Shown here: positions 1 to 11,234 of the stretch, one piece after another | Layout of the letters: each line of letters starts with the position of its first letter | How positions within the stretch are numbered: position 1 is the stretch's first letter | NCBI GenBank assembly: GCA_031002005.1 | Contig: CM061921.1 | Span: 171,438,935-171,502,934 of the forward strand | Direction of reading: 5' to 3' | Length of the DNA stretch: 64,000 bases | Origin: Vandiemenella viatica | Lineage: Eukaryota > Arthropoda > Insecta > Orthoptera > Morabidae | Notes under the pieces: model-generated | The model's database searches: none | The model's input: only the letters and a program-made list of their open reading frames with translations | Told to the model about the DNA's origin: nothing | Position numbers and translations under genes: made by a program

Positions 1-382
1 ATGTCGGTTAGATGTAAAACCATATAAAATTAATAATAATAAAAAAAATAGTATTCACCTAACATTATTGATAGCAGAGTTCCCCGTTACCGGCACAAAA
101 TGTGTGGATGGTACATTTCTTTAGTAAATTTGCATTGTAATTTTATCAAGGTTGTCTACTGAATACCTTCGTCATAAAAATGAATCATTCCAAATGCTTT
201 ACAAGCATTTCAATTAGCTCGGATACACATTCACTAGAAAAAACAAAACAAGGTTTTTAATTACTTAGTGTTCCAGAAATTTTTGGAGCCGTTTTTATTT
301 GTATCTAACAGGTGAAGAAACGCGATAGAAATTCCTAATTATCACGGTATTCCAAAATCGCTTTAGTTAACTGGGTCGTTGT
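1..382. other. AT-rich stretch, no gene seen
   Basis: No open frame with recognisable similarity and no repeat structure that I can support. It ends where the hAT-like terminal sequence begins. Confidence 0.5.
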
Positions 383-1400
383 CAGGTGTCCCGATTTCGG
401 GGGTCTGGGGACAAGTCCCGATTTACACTCGATCGGGACCCCAAATGTCCCAAATTTTTAGCTAAGTGATAAAAATCCATCATTCATCACAAAAAATGAA
501 ATCGTGTGTCATGAGTCAGACGCATCGCACCCAACCAGCAATGCTATCCACGGCTTAACTGACCCCACTAACCTGCCAAAAACAGTTTAGTGCATTTCAT
601 TGTGATAAAAATGACAGCAAATCACCGAAAGAAGGGAAAATATTTTTATCGCCGGTCAAATGAGCACCCAAGAAGAAGTGATAGCTGCTTAAATCGCAAG
701 GATATTACACTCGATGAAGCATATCTCTTCATTCATTTAATTCACTTGTGAATCAAAACTCGATCCTACTTTGCATAATGTTTCTTATATTGCTTAAAAT
801 TGTCACTTGGATTTGGATTGTACGAATCCCTAATGGTTTAGGTTCGGCATCTACTCAAGATGCTATCGAAACTCTTCAAAATGATACATTTTATAGTGTT
901 GCTACATACGCCGCTAATCACGGGGGTGCACGAATTTTTACGCTGATGGTAAAATTTTACAGCCCAACAACAAATTCAAAAACTTGAGATTTATAAATAC
1001 GCGAATGAAGCTCCATCAGCCACGTATAAAAATTTAGTGACTACTGAAGGAGCCCAGTATCGATAGTAAACACCTTACCAGTTACATTGCAGACAACGTA
1101 GATGTGAACTTAAGTTCCTCAATTCAGCTTTCCGGTTACTGCACTATTATAATGATTAAATTATATCTATCAGTGGGATGTCCGGCATACGTTTTGCATA
1201 AAAGCGTAAAATATGCTCTGGATATGAGTAAATTTAAATTTATGAATCTGAATATTTGCTTTGATGTCATCAATACCGGTTTCAAATCCGGCAACTGAAA
1301 GCAAATTTTCCAAGGCTAATATAATTTGTTCTAAGAGCTCGAATAATCACTCCTGCATGTCAATGCAGGCACTCAAATTAAAACCAGCTTCAATTTGGCT
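383..1400 (+). mobile_element. decayed hAT-superfamily transposon
   Basis: The left end CAGGTGTCCCGATTTCGGGG resembles hAT termini, which begin CAG and are followed here by a G/C-rich palindromic stretch (fully, GTCCCGAT...ATCGGGAC). Downstream lies a broken hAT transposase reading frame (868-1298). I could not find the matching right terminus or an 8-bp target duplication, so the right border is only the end of recognisable coding similarity plus a margin. Confidence 0.55.
868..1298 (+). pseudogene. hAT transposase fragment
   Basis: Three consecutive pieces in shifting frames resemble the catalytic half of insect hAT transposases. The first (to 987) reads FYSVATYAANHGGARIFTLM, matching the family pattern of a Tyr/Ser-rich strand followed by ATDASNHG; the Asp expected in that motif is Tyr here. 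A second frame gives KLEIYKYANEAPS. The third gives ADNVDVN and then GCPAYVLHKSVKYALD, which matches the CxAHxxHN region that follows the second catalytic Asp. There is at least one frameshift and a stop after 1298. The N-terminal zinc finger and the C-terminal dimerisation domain are not recognisable. Confidence 0.6.
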
Positions 1401-1787
1401 TCTGACGAATTTTATAATTACGTTATAAAAAAATGAAATCTAGTACTAAATAGAATTTTAAGAAAAAATAAATACTTTGTACTTATTAACGGAATGAACA
1501 GACACACAAAATTCAGCTTAAAAACAGATTAATTCTGTAATATGTTGTTACTAATCGTAACCAATAAGTCCGAATATTGTTTTAATTTTTAGTAATAACA
1601 TTCATAAGTTCCTATCATAAAATAGACAGATACCTATAGAAATTACGCATGTCATCGATAAATTATAAAAATAAACGTGAATTATATAAAAACCTACTTT
1701 TTGTGGTTTTCTCGATTCGTAACCCAGAATCCCGATTTTTTATTTTTTTTAACGTTCCGTTTTTTAACAACCTGACCCAGGCAACAC

Positions 1788-1812
1788 CATGGAGGAAGGA
1801 AATATATGGAGG
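1788..1812 (+). repeat. short repeat, inverted copy at 3329-3352
   Basis: The 24-25 bases starting CATGGAGGAAGGAAATATAT recur on the opposite strand at 3329-3352 with about one difference. A GTGACG-containing stretch follows both copies. The pair brackets the THAP-like exon and the 148-bp tandem repeat. It may be the remains of inverted ends of one element, or two copies of a dispersed repeat. Nothing else is recognised in 1400-1964. Confidence 0.35.
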
Positions 1813-1964
1813 AGAAGTGACGTTAAATCTGTGACGCCGGCTCTAAACTCTCGCGCATCCGCGGTGGCGGCAGCGGCTATATTGCGAACCCATACAAATG
1901 CAAAGTTCACATTGTGTTTGATGCTGTGATTATTTCATTTTGTAATGTGTCTAAGTTTTTTATA

Positions 1965-2035
1965 ATGCCATCTGGTGTTGCATACGGTTGCACAAATAGG
2001 CAAGAGAGGAAAGAACCTGGAATATCATTTCATAA
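1965..2035 (+). CDS. THAP-type zinc finger, first coding exon (partial)
   Basis: From the ATG at 1965 the frame encodes 23 residues plus two bases. It starts MPSGVAYGCTNR and ends GISFHK, then meets a consensus splice donor GTAAGT at 2036. THAP domains begin Met-Pro-x(2-4)-Cys-x-x-Gly/Cys and carry a Ser-Phe-His-Lys/Arg-Phe segment about 20 residues in, and their first intron often falls in that segment. The first zinc Cys of the usual C2CH set is replaced by Val-Ala here; only the CTNR Cys is evident. I found no second exon with the AVPTF or tryptophan motifs in the next kilobase. It may be an exon of a host THAP gene with a long intron, or a relic of a THAP-bearing (P-element or hAT-like) transposase. 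Confidence 0.45.
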
Positions 2036-2041
2036 GTAAGT

Positions 2042-2789
2042 TTCATTCTAATTACTGTTCTTGAAGTGTGCAGTGGGAATTGCAAAATTTGGTGCCTGTC
2101 TATAATTATTTAGTCATAGCTCTCAACGGGATGGCTTTTTTCTCAAATTTTTGTTGGTGTGGTGTAGAAAATCAACATACCTTGCTATTTTGCACATAAT
2201 AGACTAGCATTACTTTTTAACGAGTGTTGAAAATGAGATTTAAAGGAGTGACATTTACATCGCGATTCAGTGAATTTAATATTGCGCTTTCTTTCGTCAC
2301 GTTGCAGTTTATACTGATAGTGTATGATGAAATTAAATGTGTTAAATTATGCTATGCAATCTAGGAATCTTGATGAAGCAAACGATGTTGTTACCGCAAA
2401 TACAGTTCTCGATTCAAATACGCGTGTGTGGGTGTGTCTACATAGATTGATTCTGTAGCGGCAATTTAATGAAGATTGTGGTTAGGTCTAAATGCAGTCT
2501 GTACCAGAATGGTTTTGTTGTTCCATAAGGGACAAAGAAATTATCTATTGCTGTTAGTAATTTCATGAGAACCAAGTTAGTGACAAAACGTGTATCACGA
2601 AATAAACTACTTCCAGGTATTCCCAATTACGATGTATGGTAACAAGATAACTATTTTTATTCTGGTCTAGGCCACAAGTGGTAGTAAAAAAACTGAAATA
2701 TCCATTCTGCATGTCCACCATGTAATTCATTGTGGCTTTGGCAGAATTAATTTTTGTTCCAGGGCGCATCCCAACCCGATCCCCTCAAT
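2042..2789. other. no gene recognised
   Basis: Short frames only. Two overlapping frames on - at 2438-2769 resemble no family I know. This would be the first part of the intron if the THAP-like exon belongs to a real gene. Confidence 0.4.
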
Positions 2790-3190
2790 TTGCAGACAGT
2801 ATATCCCGAAAACTAAGCATGATATCTAAAAATTTTATTCTTTATTTTGATTTGTCTTGTGTTACATAAGAATCCATCATCAAATTTGAGTTTTGCGAAA
2901 TTTTTCTTCTGCATTTCAACTCAAGACACCTCACTTTTGAGACAGTATATCTCGAGGACTAGGAGAGATATCGAAAATTTTTATTCTTTATTTTTATTTG
3001 TCTCGTCCTTTTCAATAAGAATCCATCATCAAATGTGACTTTTACCAATTTTTTCTTCTGAATTTCAACCAAAAACATCTCACATTTGAGACAGAATATC
3101 TCGAAAACTAAGCAGAATATCAAAAAAATGTATTCTTCATTTTTTATTTGTCTCATCTAGTTACATAATCATCCATCACCAGATTATGGC
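2790..3190. repeat. 148-bp tandem repeat, about 2.7 copies
   Basis: The phrase GACAGTATATCCCGAAAACT starts at 2795 and recurs with changes at 2941 and 3090, giving periods of 146 and 149. Each unit also carries TTTATTCTTTATTTT, then a TTGTCT stretch and AATCCATCATCAAAT, in the same order. The array ends around 3185. Units differ at roughly 15-20% of positions, so it is not recent. Confidence 0.85.
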
Positions 3191-4860
3191 GTCACGTTTA
3201 TCCTAGAGTCCCCTTGAGGTTTTTGTACATATACCCCTTGTCTGTATGGGTGCGGCCAAGCCCCCCCCCCCCCCACTCCTCTTCCGCCCGGCGTCACTTC
3301 AATGCGTGGTGAAGGTCTCTTGCGTCGTCTCCATATATTTCTTTCCTCCATGGGCAACACGAGTCGTAACCCATGATTCCATCGACAAGTGGTAAAATGG
3401 CGGAACAAAATACTCTGATGAAAAATGTGACTTTTGATATTACTCACGAAAACCTAATAAATTATCTTGATACTATCTTCTAAAACTGGAAACATCTGAC
3501 TTCAGTAAGCATTCACTTAAATTATTATGGATGTTTACACAGCACGGGATTGTGATCTAACTATTTTACCGTGAAAATTAAATTTTTGTTGCTTTTTTTT
3601 TGCTTCTACTAGCAGATTCCTACCTGTGGTACAACAGCGGTATGTTGTTTATGTGAGTCTGAGAAATTAGCGTCAAACTACAAAACGTGAAATTACTTTA
3701 AAATTCGATGATGCACCCTCTTTACAAGTAATTGTGATTTTCTTGAAATATTCTTCAAACGTATAATAATGTATGTTCATCATAGAGAACGTTTCACGGG
3801 AGTTTTCTTGTGATGTTACATCTGGTTTAAGAGAAACTAACATTTGCTTTGAGAGCAAGGAAAAACGACTTATACAAGTTAAATGAAATTTTCTGTGTTA
3901 TGGACATGAGCGAGTTCAACACACAAAAAAAGTGGGGTTCAACGTCGCAGAGACCTGTGTGAGCCCAACAGTTAAATGATGGTGTCCCAGGGGACGAGAA
4001 TGGAAAGCTTTCTGTAACACTCAAAAGATAAGATGGTTTCAGGCGTGTTTTGTATGAAAGAAGACAGTGCCATAATTTATTGCTAGTCGCCTGAAGGATT
4101 TCTGGGGTGTTTCGGCTAGCTATGAATAAAAGTCATGAGAGACGCAGTGTTTGACGGAACGAGCATATGTCTGAAAAAGATTATATCGCATGAGAAGGGG
4201 AGATAGCAAGTAAATGGAGGCGGATTATCAAACATCACGTCAACGTGGGACAATTTTTCTAAATGTCGATTGGCGAGATGTGTTGCAGGGAGCCGTGATT
4301 ACAGGAATGGTCAACCGAGGATTGCTTGAGTGAAAAGGATGGCGAGAGGGGGATTGAAGTGGAGAAGTTGATTGAACCACGGCGCGGCGTCAAGCTGTCC
4401 GACAGTTCGCGCATCGGTACGTCAACGGAGCCAGGCGGACACCAGTTGGTTTTTGCAGACGCCTTCCCTACACGACGCCCAGCTCGAGTCAACAGATGTT
4501 GCACTCTAGGACGACATCACAGAACCGTAACAGCATAATGGCCGCATCTAACAGCATTCAACACACGGTAAAGAAGCCCAGTTCACGCCACAGATATTAC
4601 CAATATTCAGTTTCTCAACCCCAGTAATGCCTAAGAGAACTTCCATGCCTTCCATTGAGCTGAGTTATGAATTGCTAATTCTTCCTCAATAGGAAGAACC
4701 GACGCGACGCCTCACTGCAAATCCAACTGGTTTTCCTCTAGCTCTCATTGTGTTACAGTTTTTCGAAATTTACTTATATCAGTCTTCGAATGGTCTAACA
4801 TTGTCTGTCATTTTGTATTTCATAAGAAATGATGTTACTTTGACACAAGTCTCACTACAG
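3190..4860. other. no gene recognised; contains a C homopolymer
   Basis: Apart from the inverted short repeat at 3329-3352 and a run of 15 C at 3260-3274, I see no supported feature. Short overlapping frames at 4259-4538 have no recognisable motif. Confidence 0.4.
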
Positions 4861-5239
4861 ATTATAAGGAAACAGTCTCCTAACACTTAAAGAATTATTG
4901 ATTAATGTTTTCTTTTTCTTTTATGTTATTTCTTGGTTAGTGTAATATTTTTTGTATAATAATTTTTTCTATTTATTAGAGTTGACGAGAGTTATTTCAA
5001 TGTCAGTGTATATGATTAATCTCTGAACAGTAAACTGCGAGTGGAGGAAGAATGTCTTTGTAAGAGAGTAAAAAAAAAAAAAGTGGACGAGCGTGGACAA
5101 ATGAAATGAGTGGGTGCGGCTCGTATTTGTTAAAGACTGCGGCTTGTGGCTATGCGAAAAAACGGCTAGTAAAAGGAAATATTGAAATTGATATACAGAG
5201 AGAATATAATGCTTTAAAAGTGTAATTTAATGTTCAACA
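4861..5239 (+). repeat. 5' LTR of E1
   Basis: It aligns with 13302-13606 through long shared segments such as GTTGACGAGAGTTAT, AGTGTATATGATTAATCTC, GGACAAATGAAATGAGTGGG and GTTAAAGACTGCGGCTTGTG. This copy has about 75 bases of T-rich sequence (about 4890-4970) that the 3' copy lacks. The usual TG start is not intact; the LTR begins about ATTATAAGG where the 3' copy has TGTATAAGG. No convincing primer-binding site follows it. Confidence 0.85.
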
Positions 5240-5679
5240 TATCAAGTTACGAAACCGAATTTAATTAAAGGAGATTGATTTAAAAAAAAAAAAAAAAAAC
5301 AATTTAGGTTTTTTTATGTTTGTTTTCTCTTGATGAAGAGTATCGAAGAAACGCACGGATTTCTTCAATTCTAACAAGAAGAGAAGGTTAGTAAAAATAT
5401 TATACATGGTGAACCTGACCAAGATACAAAGCTAATTAATTAGCTTGGTAATTAAAGAAGCCTGTAATCTTTGGATGCAAGACAAAAAGGGTAGGAGAAT
5501 AAAACTAAATTTTCACGAACCAACGACAAAGTGCGAAATTCAGTAAAAAGATAGAAGTTTTGTCAAAGCTAAAGTAATTTACTAAGCAAACTGTAAAGTA
5601 AAAAGATAAATGAGCTATCATAGTGCTAATGGTAATTGTTGATTGCATGAAGTGATTTTTATTCACTGAAAGTAAAGAC
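5240..5679 (+). other. E1 leader, first part
   Basis: This is non-coding AT-rich sequence between the 5' LTR and the nested hAT. The leader resumes at 8010 and runs to the Gag start at 8251. No promoter or structured element is recognised. Confidence 0.5.
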
Positions 5680-6689
5680 TAGAGGCGGCCCTAGGGGTTG
5701 GCGAGCAGGATAGTCGCCCGGGGCCTCCCTCTTGCAGTGGCCTTGCGCAACAATCCGACTAGAAAAAAGTTTATATTTAAAAGTTATTACTTTATCCTTA
5801 GCTATTAGTTACAACAATCAAAAAGTTAGTTAATTTATAGTAACGTACATGTTAATAGAAATAAGTACTTAAATAAAATTTCTCATTTAGATTTATTCAG
5901 TATCACATTCGTACAAAAGTAAGATTGACGACATAAATATTAATTAATTTATCAATAAATATTTTTTTGTAATTTTTCTGTGAAACATGATTGAAAAATT
6001 CATTACTATTTGAATTTCTTGCCTCACCCATCAGAAAACTCACTTGAACGCTCGGTTTTTTTACTTTCATCGTGTTTTCGATTTACACTCGGGAAATACC
6101 CGAGTTTTATTTCGGTAGTCTATTCTCCTCATTTTACGCATATTTTGATAGCGGCTGTTAGTTTGAGCCACATTTGACCGATACTGGTACGCGTCGACAT
6201 TCTGCGGAGTGACGGCTCGCCCTTCTCGTGTTTACGAGTTGGCCGTAGGTTGTCCGTGTAACGGACGTGTTCCTACTCAGTCTTCCTTAACGTTTTCACG
6301 TGGTTGTTTCACGGAATCAATGTTCAAAAATCTCCGTGTAAGTGAATTTTTACCTGACTCACGTTATCGCCTCACTGCATTCAAACGCAGTCTTCAAAAA
6401 CCATCATTGAAAGTCTTTCGCGCACCGTTCAGGATTGAAAGATTCTCGCGTTTCTGGACGCAATCACAATGAAATTTCAAATGTCAATCATTTCGCTTTT
6501 GACGTGTTTCTTCTGTTCATGGTTACTTTCGATTCATTCGATATTTTTTTAATAATACACAATGAGATCATTGCGTATTTTAATTTAAATGCAGACTGTA
6601 AGGATGGTGCAATTTCGTGTGGTCTCAAAGACCTAGTCATAGAGTTTCTTACTTGCTGCGCCACTTAATTCAATTTTAAGGCACGTAGA

Positions 6690-6765
6690 AGTTGCAACCG
6701 AGACCGGGATTTTAACCGGGGATCGTCCATACCCCAATCGCACACCGTTGACATCTAAGACATTA
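6690..6765 (-). repeat. tRNA-derived SINE head
   Basis: Read on -, the stretch TTAGATGTCAACGG resembles a polymerase III A box. About 30 bases on, CCGGTTAAAATCCCGG resembles a B box (GGTTCRANTCC with one change). The spacing fits a tRNA-derived head. The arms do not pair as a tRNA should, so this is a repeat, not a tRNA gene. It lies inside the hAT element at 5680-8001. Confidence 0.45.
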
Positions 6766-6900
6766 GGCCAAATTTATGGGTAATGAAAAATGTTATCAAA
6801 CATAATAAAATAAATGTACTCTTTTTCTATACAATGCACTTTGTTTCTGCTACTCCAGTATCTGATGAATGACGAAATGAAAATTACAAATGCTTTAAAA

Positions 6901-6946
6901 TAGGGTTTCTCAAAGTGGGGTACACGAACACCTAGGGGTTCCCCAA
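6901..6946 (+). repeat. possible second hAT terminus
   Basis: TAGGGTTTCTCAAAGTGGGG followed by TACACGAACACCTAGGGGTT resembles the CAGxGGTTCTCAAAcTGxGG ends of Charlie-like hAT elements, including the short palindrome around the CCTAGG. I did not find the partner end, so this may be a truncated element nested in the larger hAT. Confidence 0.35.
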
Positions 6947-7582
6947 TTGAAGGTAGGAGGTTAGATTTACAATATGGTGGCTGACTGGGTATCTCGAGAG
7001 TGCAACGCGCAATATGGTGAATTGAGATTGAAAATGAGCAAAATTGCTCCTAAAATCGGCTCAACTTGGGACAAGAAAGAAGCCCACCCATCATATTAAT
7101 TATTAACATAGTGCTCTTTGTGATTGTATTCATTGTTTGGGAAATTTCACCCTTCTTTGAAATGACGCAATCTACACTTTACAATCATCTGATCAACATG
7201 GAAGTGAGGTTGAAGAAAGACATTTTTTTAAGGTGATTGGTAAGAGGAAAACAACATACAGCCATAAAGGAAAGAAAATTTACGAACTGTCTCCATATGC
7301 TTATACACATCCACAAGCATGACACCGAACCAAACCGCACACCGTCAAAAAATAAACCAAACTTGTGATGGCAGGGTGTCGCACAACACGCAGTGTCGCT
7401 TGAACTAACTTCAATCGAATTAGCGCAAATAGTAAGAGCAGTGTCATTGTGGTTACTGGCGGATCAGTATTAATCTAGAGTGACCCGAAATGAATTCGTT
7501 ACAAAATCGTTTGTAGGGAATAAATTCTTCAGTAGATAAATAAACATTAAATTATATTAAGTTTTAGTGAACCTAACGTTAT

Positions 7583-7620
<38 letters not shown>

Positions 7621-8250
7621 TGTGTAAAACTACTTGCAAATTCTTTCTGGGTTAGTTTAATGCGCAAAATAAGATTTATGAAATGAGTTCGCGTGAAAGC
7701 TAGCGGTTTAATTTAGTCGTAGGAACTGCCGCAAACATTATTTTTAAATTCTAGCGTATATCTTTCAAGGCTTTTTTTTATACCTTAGTTTATCATCATT
7801 AATAATTTGTCGTTTCTATGTTTTGTTAACTTTTAATCTTCTAATATAACATTTTCAAATTCCAAATTCATTTAATTATAATTTTTGTATTTCTCGTCAA
7901 TTATAGAATTAACTATTTTCGGATGACATACATTGCACAAAGTACATGGGCCTAGCAAAAATCTGCCTCCCGGCGCCTCGCAATGGTTAAGGCCGCCCCT
8001 GGTAAAGACGTGAAGTATACATACAAAGAAAAGAAATTGATTAAACGTGTAACGTTAAGTCTAAACTTCATTTTTACATGTGTGTTTATAGTGATTATTA
8101 ATTTCTTTTAATAATAAATACAGGTAATGTGCGTGTAGATGGTCTTATACGGCGTTGTAAATCACTGAAATCAATACTGCGCTGCTTGGTATTTCTCGTT
8201 TTGCGAAAGTTACATTGGAAGATTTTTTATTATTATTATTATAATTTATA

Positions 8251-10297
8251 ATGGATGGAAAAGATTTGGAAGTTGCTGGGGGACGGACAATTACCGAACT
8301 GGATAGTAAAATTAAGTAAATCCCAAGGGTTTCAGAAAATTTAAATAGCTGCACGGATTAGGGATTTGGGTGTCATGAACAAGCCAATTATAAAAGTTAT
8401 AATGCTGGTACCTTTCATGAGGCTTCAGCAACTAGCAGCACTGAGAATAATATATGCAAAAAAGAGAGTAGTTCCATAAAATAAATGGTGGCAATGATTT
8501 TGCAGGGACAATAAGAAACGAAACGAGAAATGCATGAAACGAAACGAGAAATGCATGTAACAAAACGAGGAATGCAAGAAATGAAACAAGTACAGTTAGT
8601 TATAAGCGAAACGAGAACTGCAAAAATTGGAACAGAAGATTAATCAGAATCAACAGCAAACGATGCAGGAGTGGAGAAAGGAAAGAGATAATATTTATTT
8701 TGAAATAAACACTCAGGTAGGCGAAGTATATGAGCATATTTCTAAACGTGAAGGTTTGGTATTGAAGGAGGTACAACACCTAGTAAAGATAGAAGAGCAG
8801 AACCGCGAATAGTCAATGAAGATAACACTTGACAAGCATAACGGAATAAACATTGAATTAATTAGTAACCTTCAAGAAGTCAAACATGAAATTTCACTGG
8901 TGCAAGGTAATGGTACAGGATTGGAATCTGGAATAATTAATTTGCACGGAGAAGTGGCGCGGTCGCACAACAAAGGGGGAAGCAGAATCAGCGAATCGAC
9001 AAAGTTCAAAGTGGTAGAGAGCACGGTGGCGTCAACAATGTAGTACAGTCGGTACATATTTAATTGCCGGAAGTGAGTTTTGTACATGGTGGCGAGATAC
9101 ATACAGTACTTACATTTTTTTAGAAGTATACAGAGACGCATTACCAAGACAATGGCCAGATGAAGAAAAAATAAAATACGTTAAGATGATGATGAAAAAT
9201 GAAACTTTGGGGTGAACCTGCAAATTGGGTGCAGGTTGCAGAGGTTACGAGGAATTTTTGCGTTTTTCTTGAAGTATTGGTCCGACAAAAGACATCGGTG
9301 AATGAAACAGTAATTTCTAAATAGTACACCCTACAAGAGGCAGTACGGAAGTTTGAGAGATTATTGTGAAAAATTATCGAAAAATCTAAAGTATTTACCA
9401 TCGTCAATGGAAAAAGTTGAGATTTTAGAAATATTGGAGCGGAAGATGCCACGTCGGGTAAAAGATAAAATACTGTTGATGCGATGGAACAACTTACATG
9501 AATTTGTGGAAGGAGTTGATAAAATCAATAGGTTGGATGCGAAGAAGGAAAAAGATCCGAACATGTTGAGGAATAATGAATCCGGAAAATTTCATAATGG
9601 CAAAGGAAACTAACAACACGCTGATAATGCATAGCAAGGTATAGGCGATACATGACCGGTGACCGAATTAAGAACTGAAAATTTACCTCCGCAACATGGT
9701 GATGACCGAGAGAACGGAAGAAGGAGAGAAGTATGATATAATAAGGGACCCGTTCTCAAGCCGGGAAGATCAGAGGACCAGAAGTTATTTGGAAACCAAA
9801 GTGTATGCTAATGAAATTGAATAGAGAGGAAATAATGAAACAGTCAAAAACAATTTTAATGGAAGTTGCTGCATATTTCCATAAGGAAGATGCTGAAGAA
9901 AAAATTCAAGAGGTATCAATGGAAAATAATCATGTCTGAACTACGGGAAGAGATTATGATAAAGCGGTGGACAAAGAAGTGGAGTAGGAAGCAGAAGGCT
10001 GGATAAAGCAAGTGAGGAGAGCTTGTAAAGAAAAAACTAGGAATGGAGAATGAAGAAGACGGAAGAGAAAAGTACAGTGAACATAAGCGAGGGTGTGACG
10101 AGAAATTGAATGCAATGTCTGACAGTAGCGAACCATTGAAATGGTGGGAGTGCTTGCAGCAGATAGAATAGAACAACCAGGTTAATAATGCTGGGATGAG
10201 GGAAGTAGAGCCGAATGAGATAACTAGCCTTGCGAGAATGAACCAATGGGAAAATGACGACCAGAAGAGAAACGAAGAACATAGAAGGTAGAGTGAA
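8251..10297 (+). pseudogene. Gag-like region of E1
   Basis: The likely start is the ATG at 8251 (MDGKDLEVAGGRTITELD). The frame is broken by many stops. Early on it encodes a charged heptad repeat (8515-8590) and a Glu/Gln/Lys-rich coiled coil (8627-9043). A conserved piece at 9353-9613 contains MEKVEILEILERKMPRRVK and LLMRWNNLHEFVEGVDKI. It corresponds to 20946-21140 in E2 (IEDILDTLQQKLPRGVQEKL, WNSIEEFLGSMDQI), which supports real Gag ancestry. A third conserved block at about 10128-10170 (EPLKWWECL) matches PLQWWKCF in E2. No CCHC zinc knuckle was found. Confidence 0.7.
8515..8590 (+). repeat. 21-bp tandem repeat encoding a 7-residue unit
   Basis: GAAACGAAACGAGAAATGCA with a final T is repeated exactly at 8515-8535 and 8536-8556. 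A diverged third copy lies at 8557-8577 and a partial fourth follows. Read in the Gag frame each unit encodes ETKREMH-like residues, seven per unit, which is one coiled-coil heptad. The array therefore extends the coiled coil without breaking its register. Confidence 0.8.
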
Positions 10298-10999
10298 ATG
10301 CTTTTTACTTTCACGGATAATGATGAGGAAAATTACAAGTTAGAATTGGAAAAAATGGACGAAGAAACCGAAGATGGGAAAGATTATGAAGATATATATG
10401 AAAGTGAAAAAGAGACCAACAGTGAAGAAGAGGAGGGAGACTACGAACTGGGGGGGGGGGGGGGGGATAGAGTTGCGAGCAAGGAAGAAAGTGAAGAAGA
10501 GGTGAAATGTTTTCTTACATGGAAAAAAGAGGACGGAAAATGCAAGGAAGATGAAGCAACCAAAGCGAAGGTGAAGATGAAGGGAAAGGAATGGTCGTAC
10601 CAAGAAGTGGAAGAAGATGAAAAAGAAGAAGGAAGTAAAGAAATAATGCAACCTTTGGTAGAGATGGAAGTATTTGGAATACCGGAACGAGAACTAGTGG
10701 ACACTGGAAGCGATGTAACTGCAATTTCTGAATCATTATTTAACCAGTTAAGGAAGAAGGGCCAAATGATACAAATGCCAGCAAGAAAAACACAAATTGT
10801 CGGTGCCACTGGAAAGCTAAGCAAGCTGATTCGTCAGCATGTATATGTTCCCATGACGATTGGAAAGATGACAGTGAACCATGATAAGCTATTGATAACT
10901 GGGCTAAGTGTTAACTGGATCCTGGATGGGTTGGAAAAATATAATGCAATAATTAACTTCAATGAAGAAAGGATGAAATTTGAGAATGGGAGCCTGTAA
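10298..10999 (+). pseudogene. acidic spacer plus aspartic protease of E1
   Basis: This 233-codon open frame starts with about 120 residues dominated by Glu, Asp and Lys, including a run of Gly codons made by 17 consecutive G (10450-10466). The protease active-site motif LVDTGSDVTAIS follows, with the catalytic Asp near residue 135. Further on come IVGATGKLSKLI and the strand ending NWILDGLEKY, where retroviral-type proteases have ILGxDxL; Gly-Met-Asp has become Asp-Gly. E2 has the same layout (DTGSEVSAIS, then CILGMDWLRKYH). The enzyme would cleave the element's own polyprotein. It is labelled a pseudogene because its context is broken, although this frame itself is open. Confidence 0.8.
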
Positions 11000-11234
11000 T
11001 ATGTAGTACCATTCGAAAAGAAAATAGTTAAGATTAGGAAGATTTAAACTAAGAGCAACGATCCAAATAATTGGTTGGGAAGTGAATGAAGGAGTGGATG
11101 ACTTGTATTATCAGAGACAGGAGGTGGGTACACAAGAAATGGTAAAAATAATGGAAACCATAAAACATATATCATACTATATTAGAGGAGATATTGTTGA
11201 AAAAGTCCATGGTATTTTCCATTTATCCAGGGCG

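Larger units (their letters stand above)
5680..8001. mobile_element. hAT element nested in E1 leader, GTAAAGAC duplication
   Basis: The left end TAGAGGCGGCCCTAGGGG and the right end (reverse strand CAGGGGCGGCCTTAACC) are inverted relatives of the CAGGGGCGG type. They are flanked by an exact 8-bp duplication GTAAAGAC at 5672-5679 and 8002-8009, which is the hAT signature. G/C-rich subterminal sequence follows both ends. The 2322-bp interior has no recognisable transposase; frames at 6209-6668 match nothing I know. It appears non-autonomous, and carries a tRNA-like repeat, a second hAT-like end and a long T run at about 7587-7617. Confidence 0.85.

Noticed and set aside
10340..10824. Phe/Ser-rich frames on - over the E1 acidic spacer
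   Set aside because: They are the antisense of GAA/GAG-rich codons encoding the acidic region and have no independent support.
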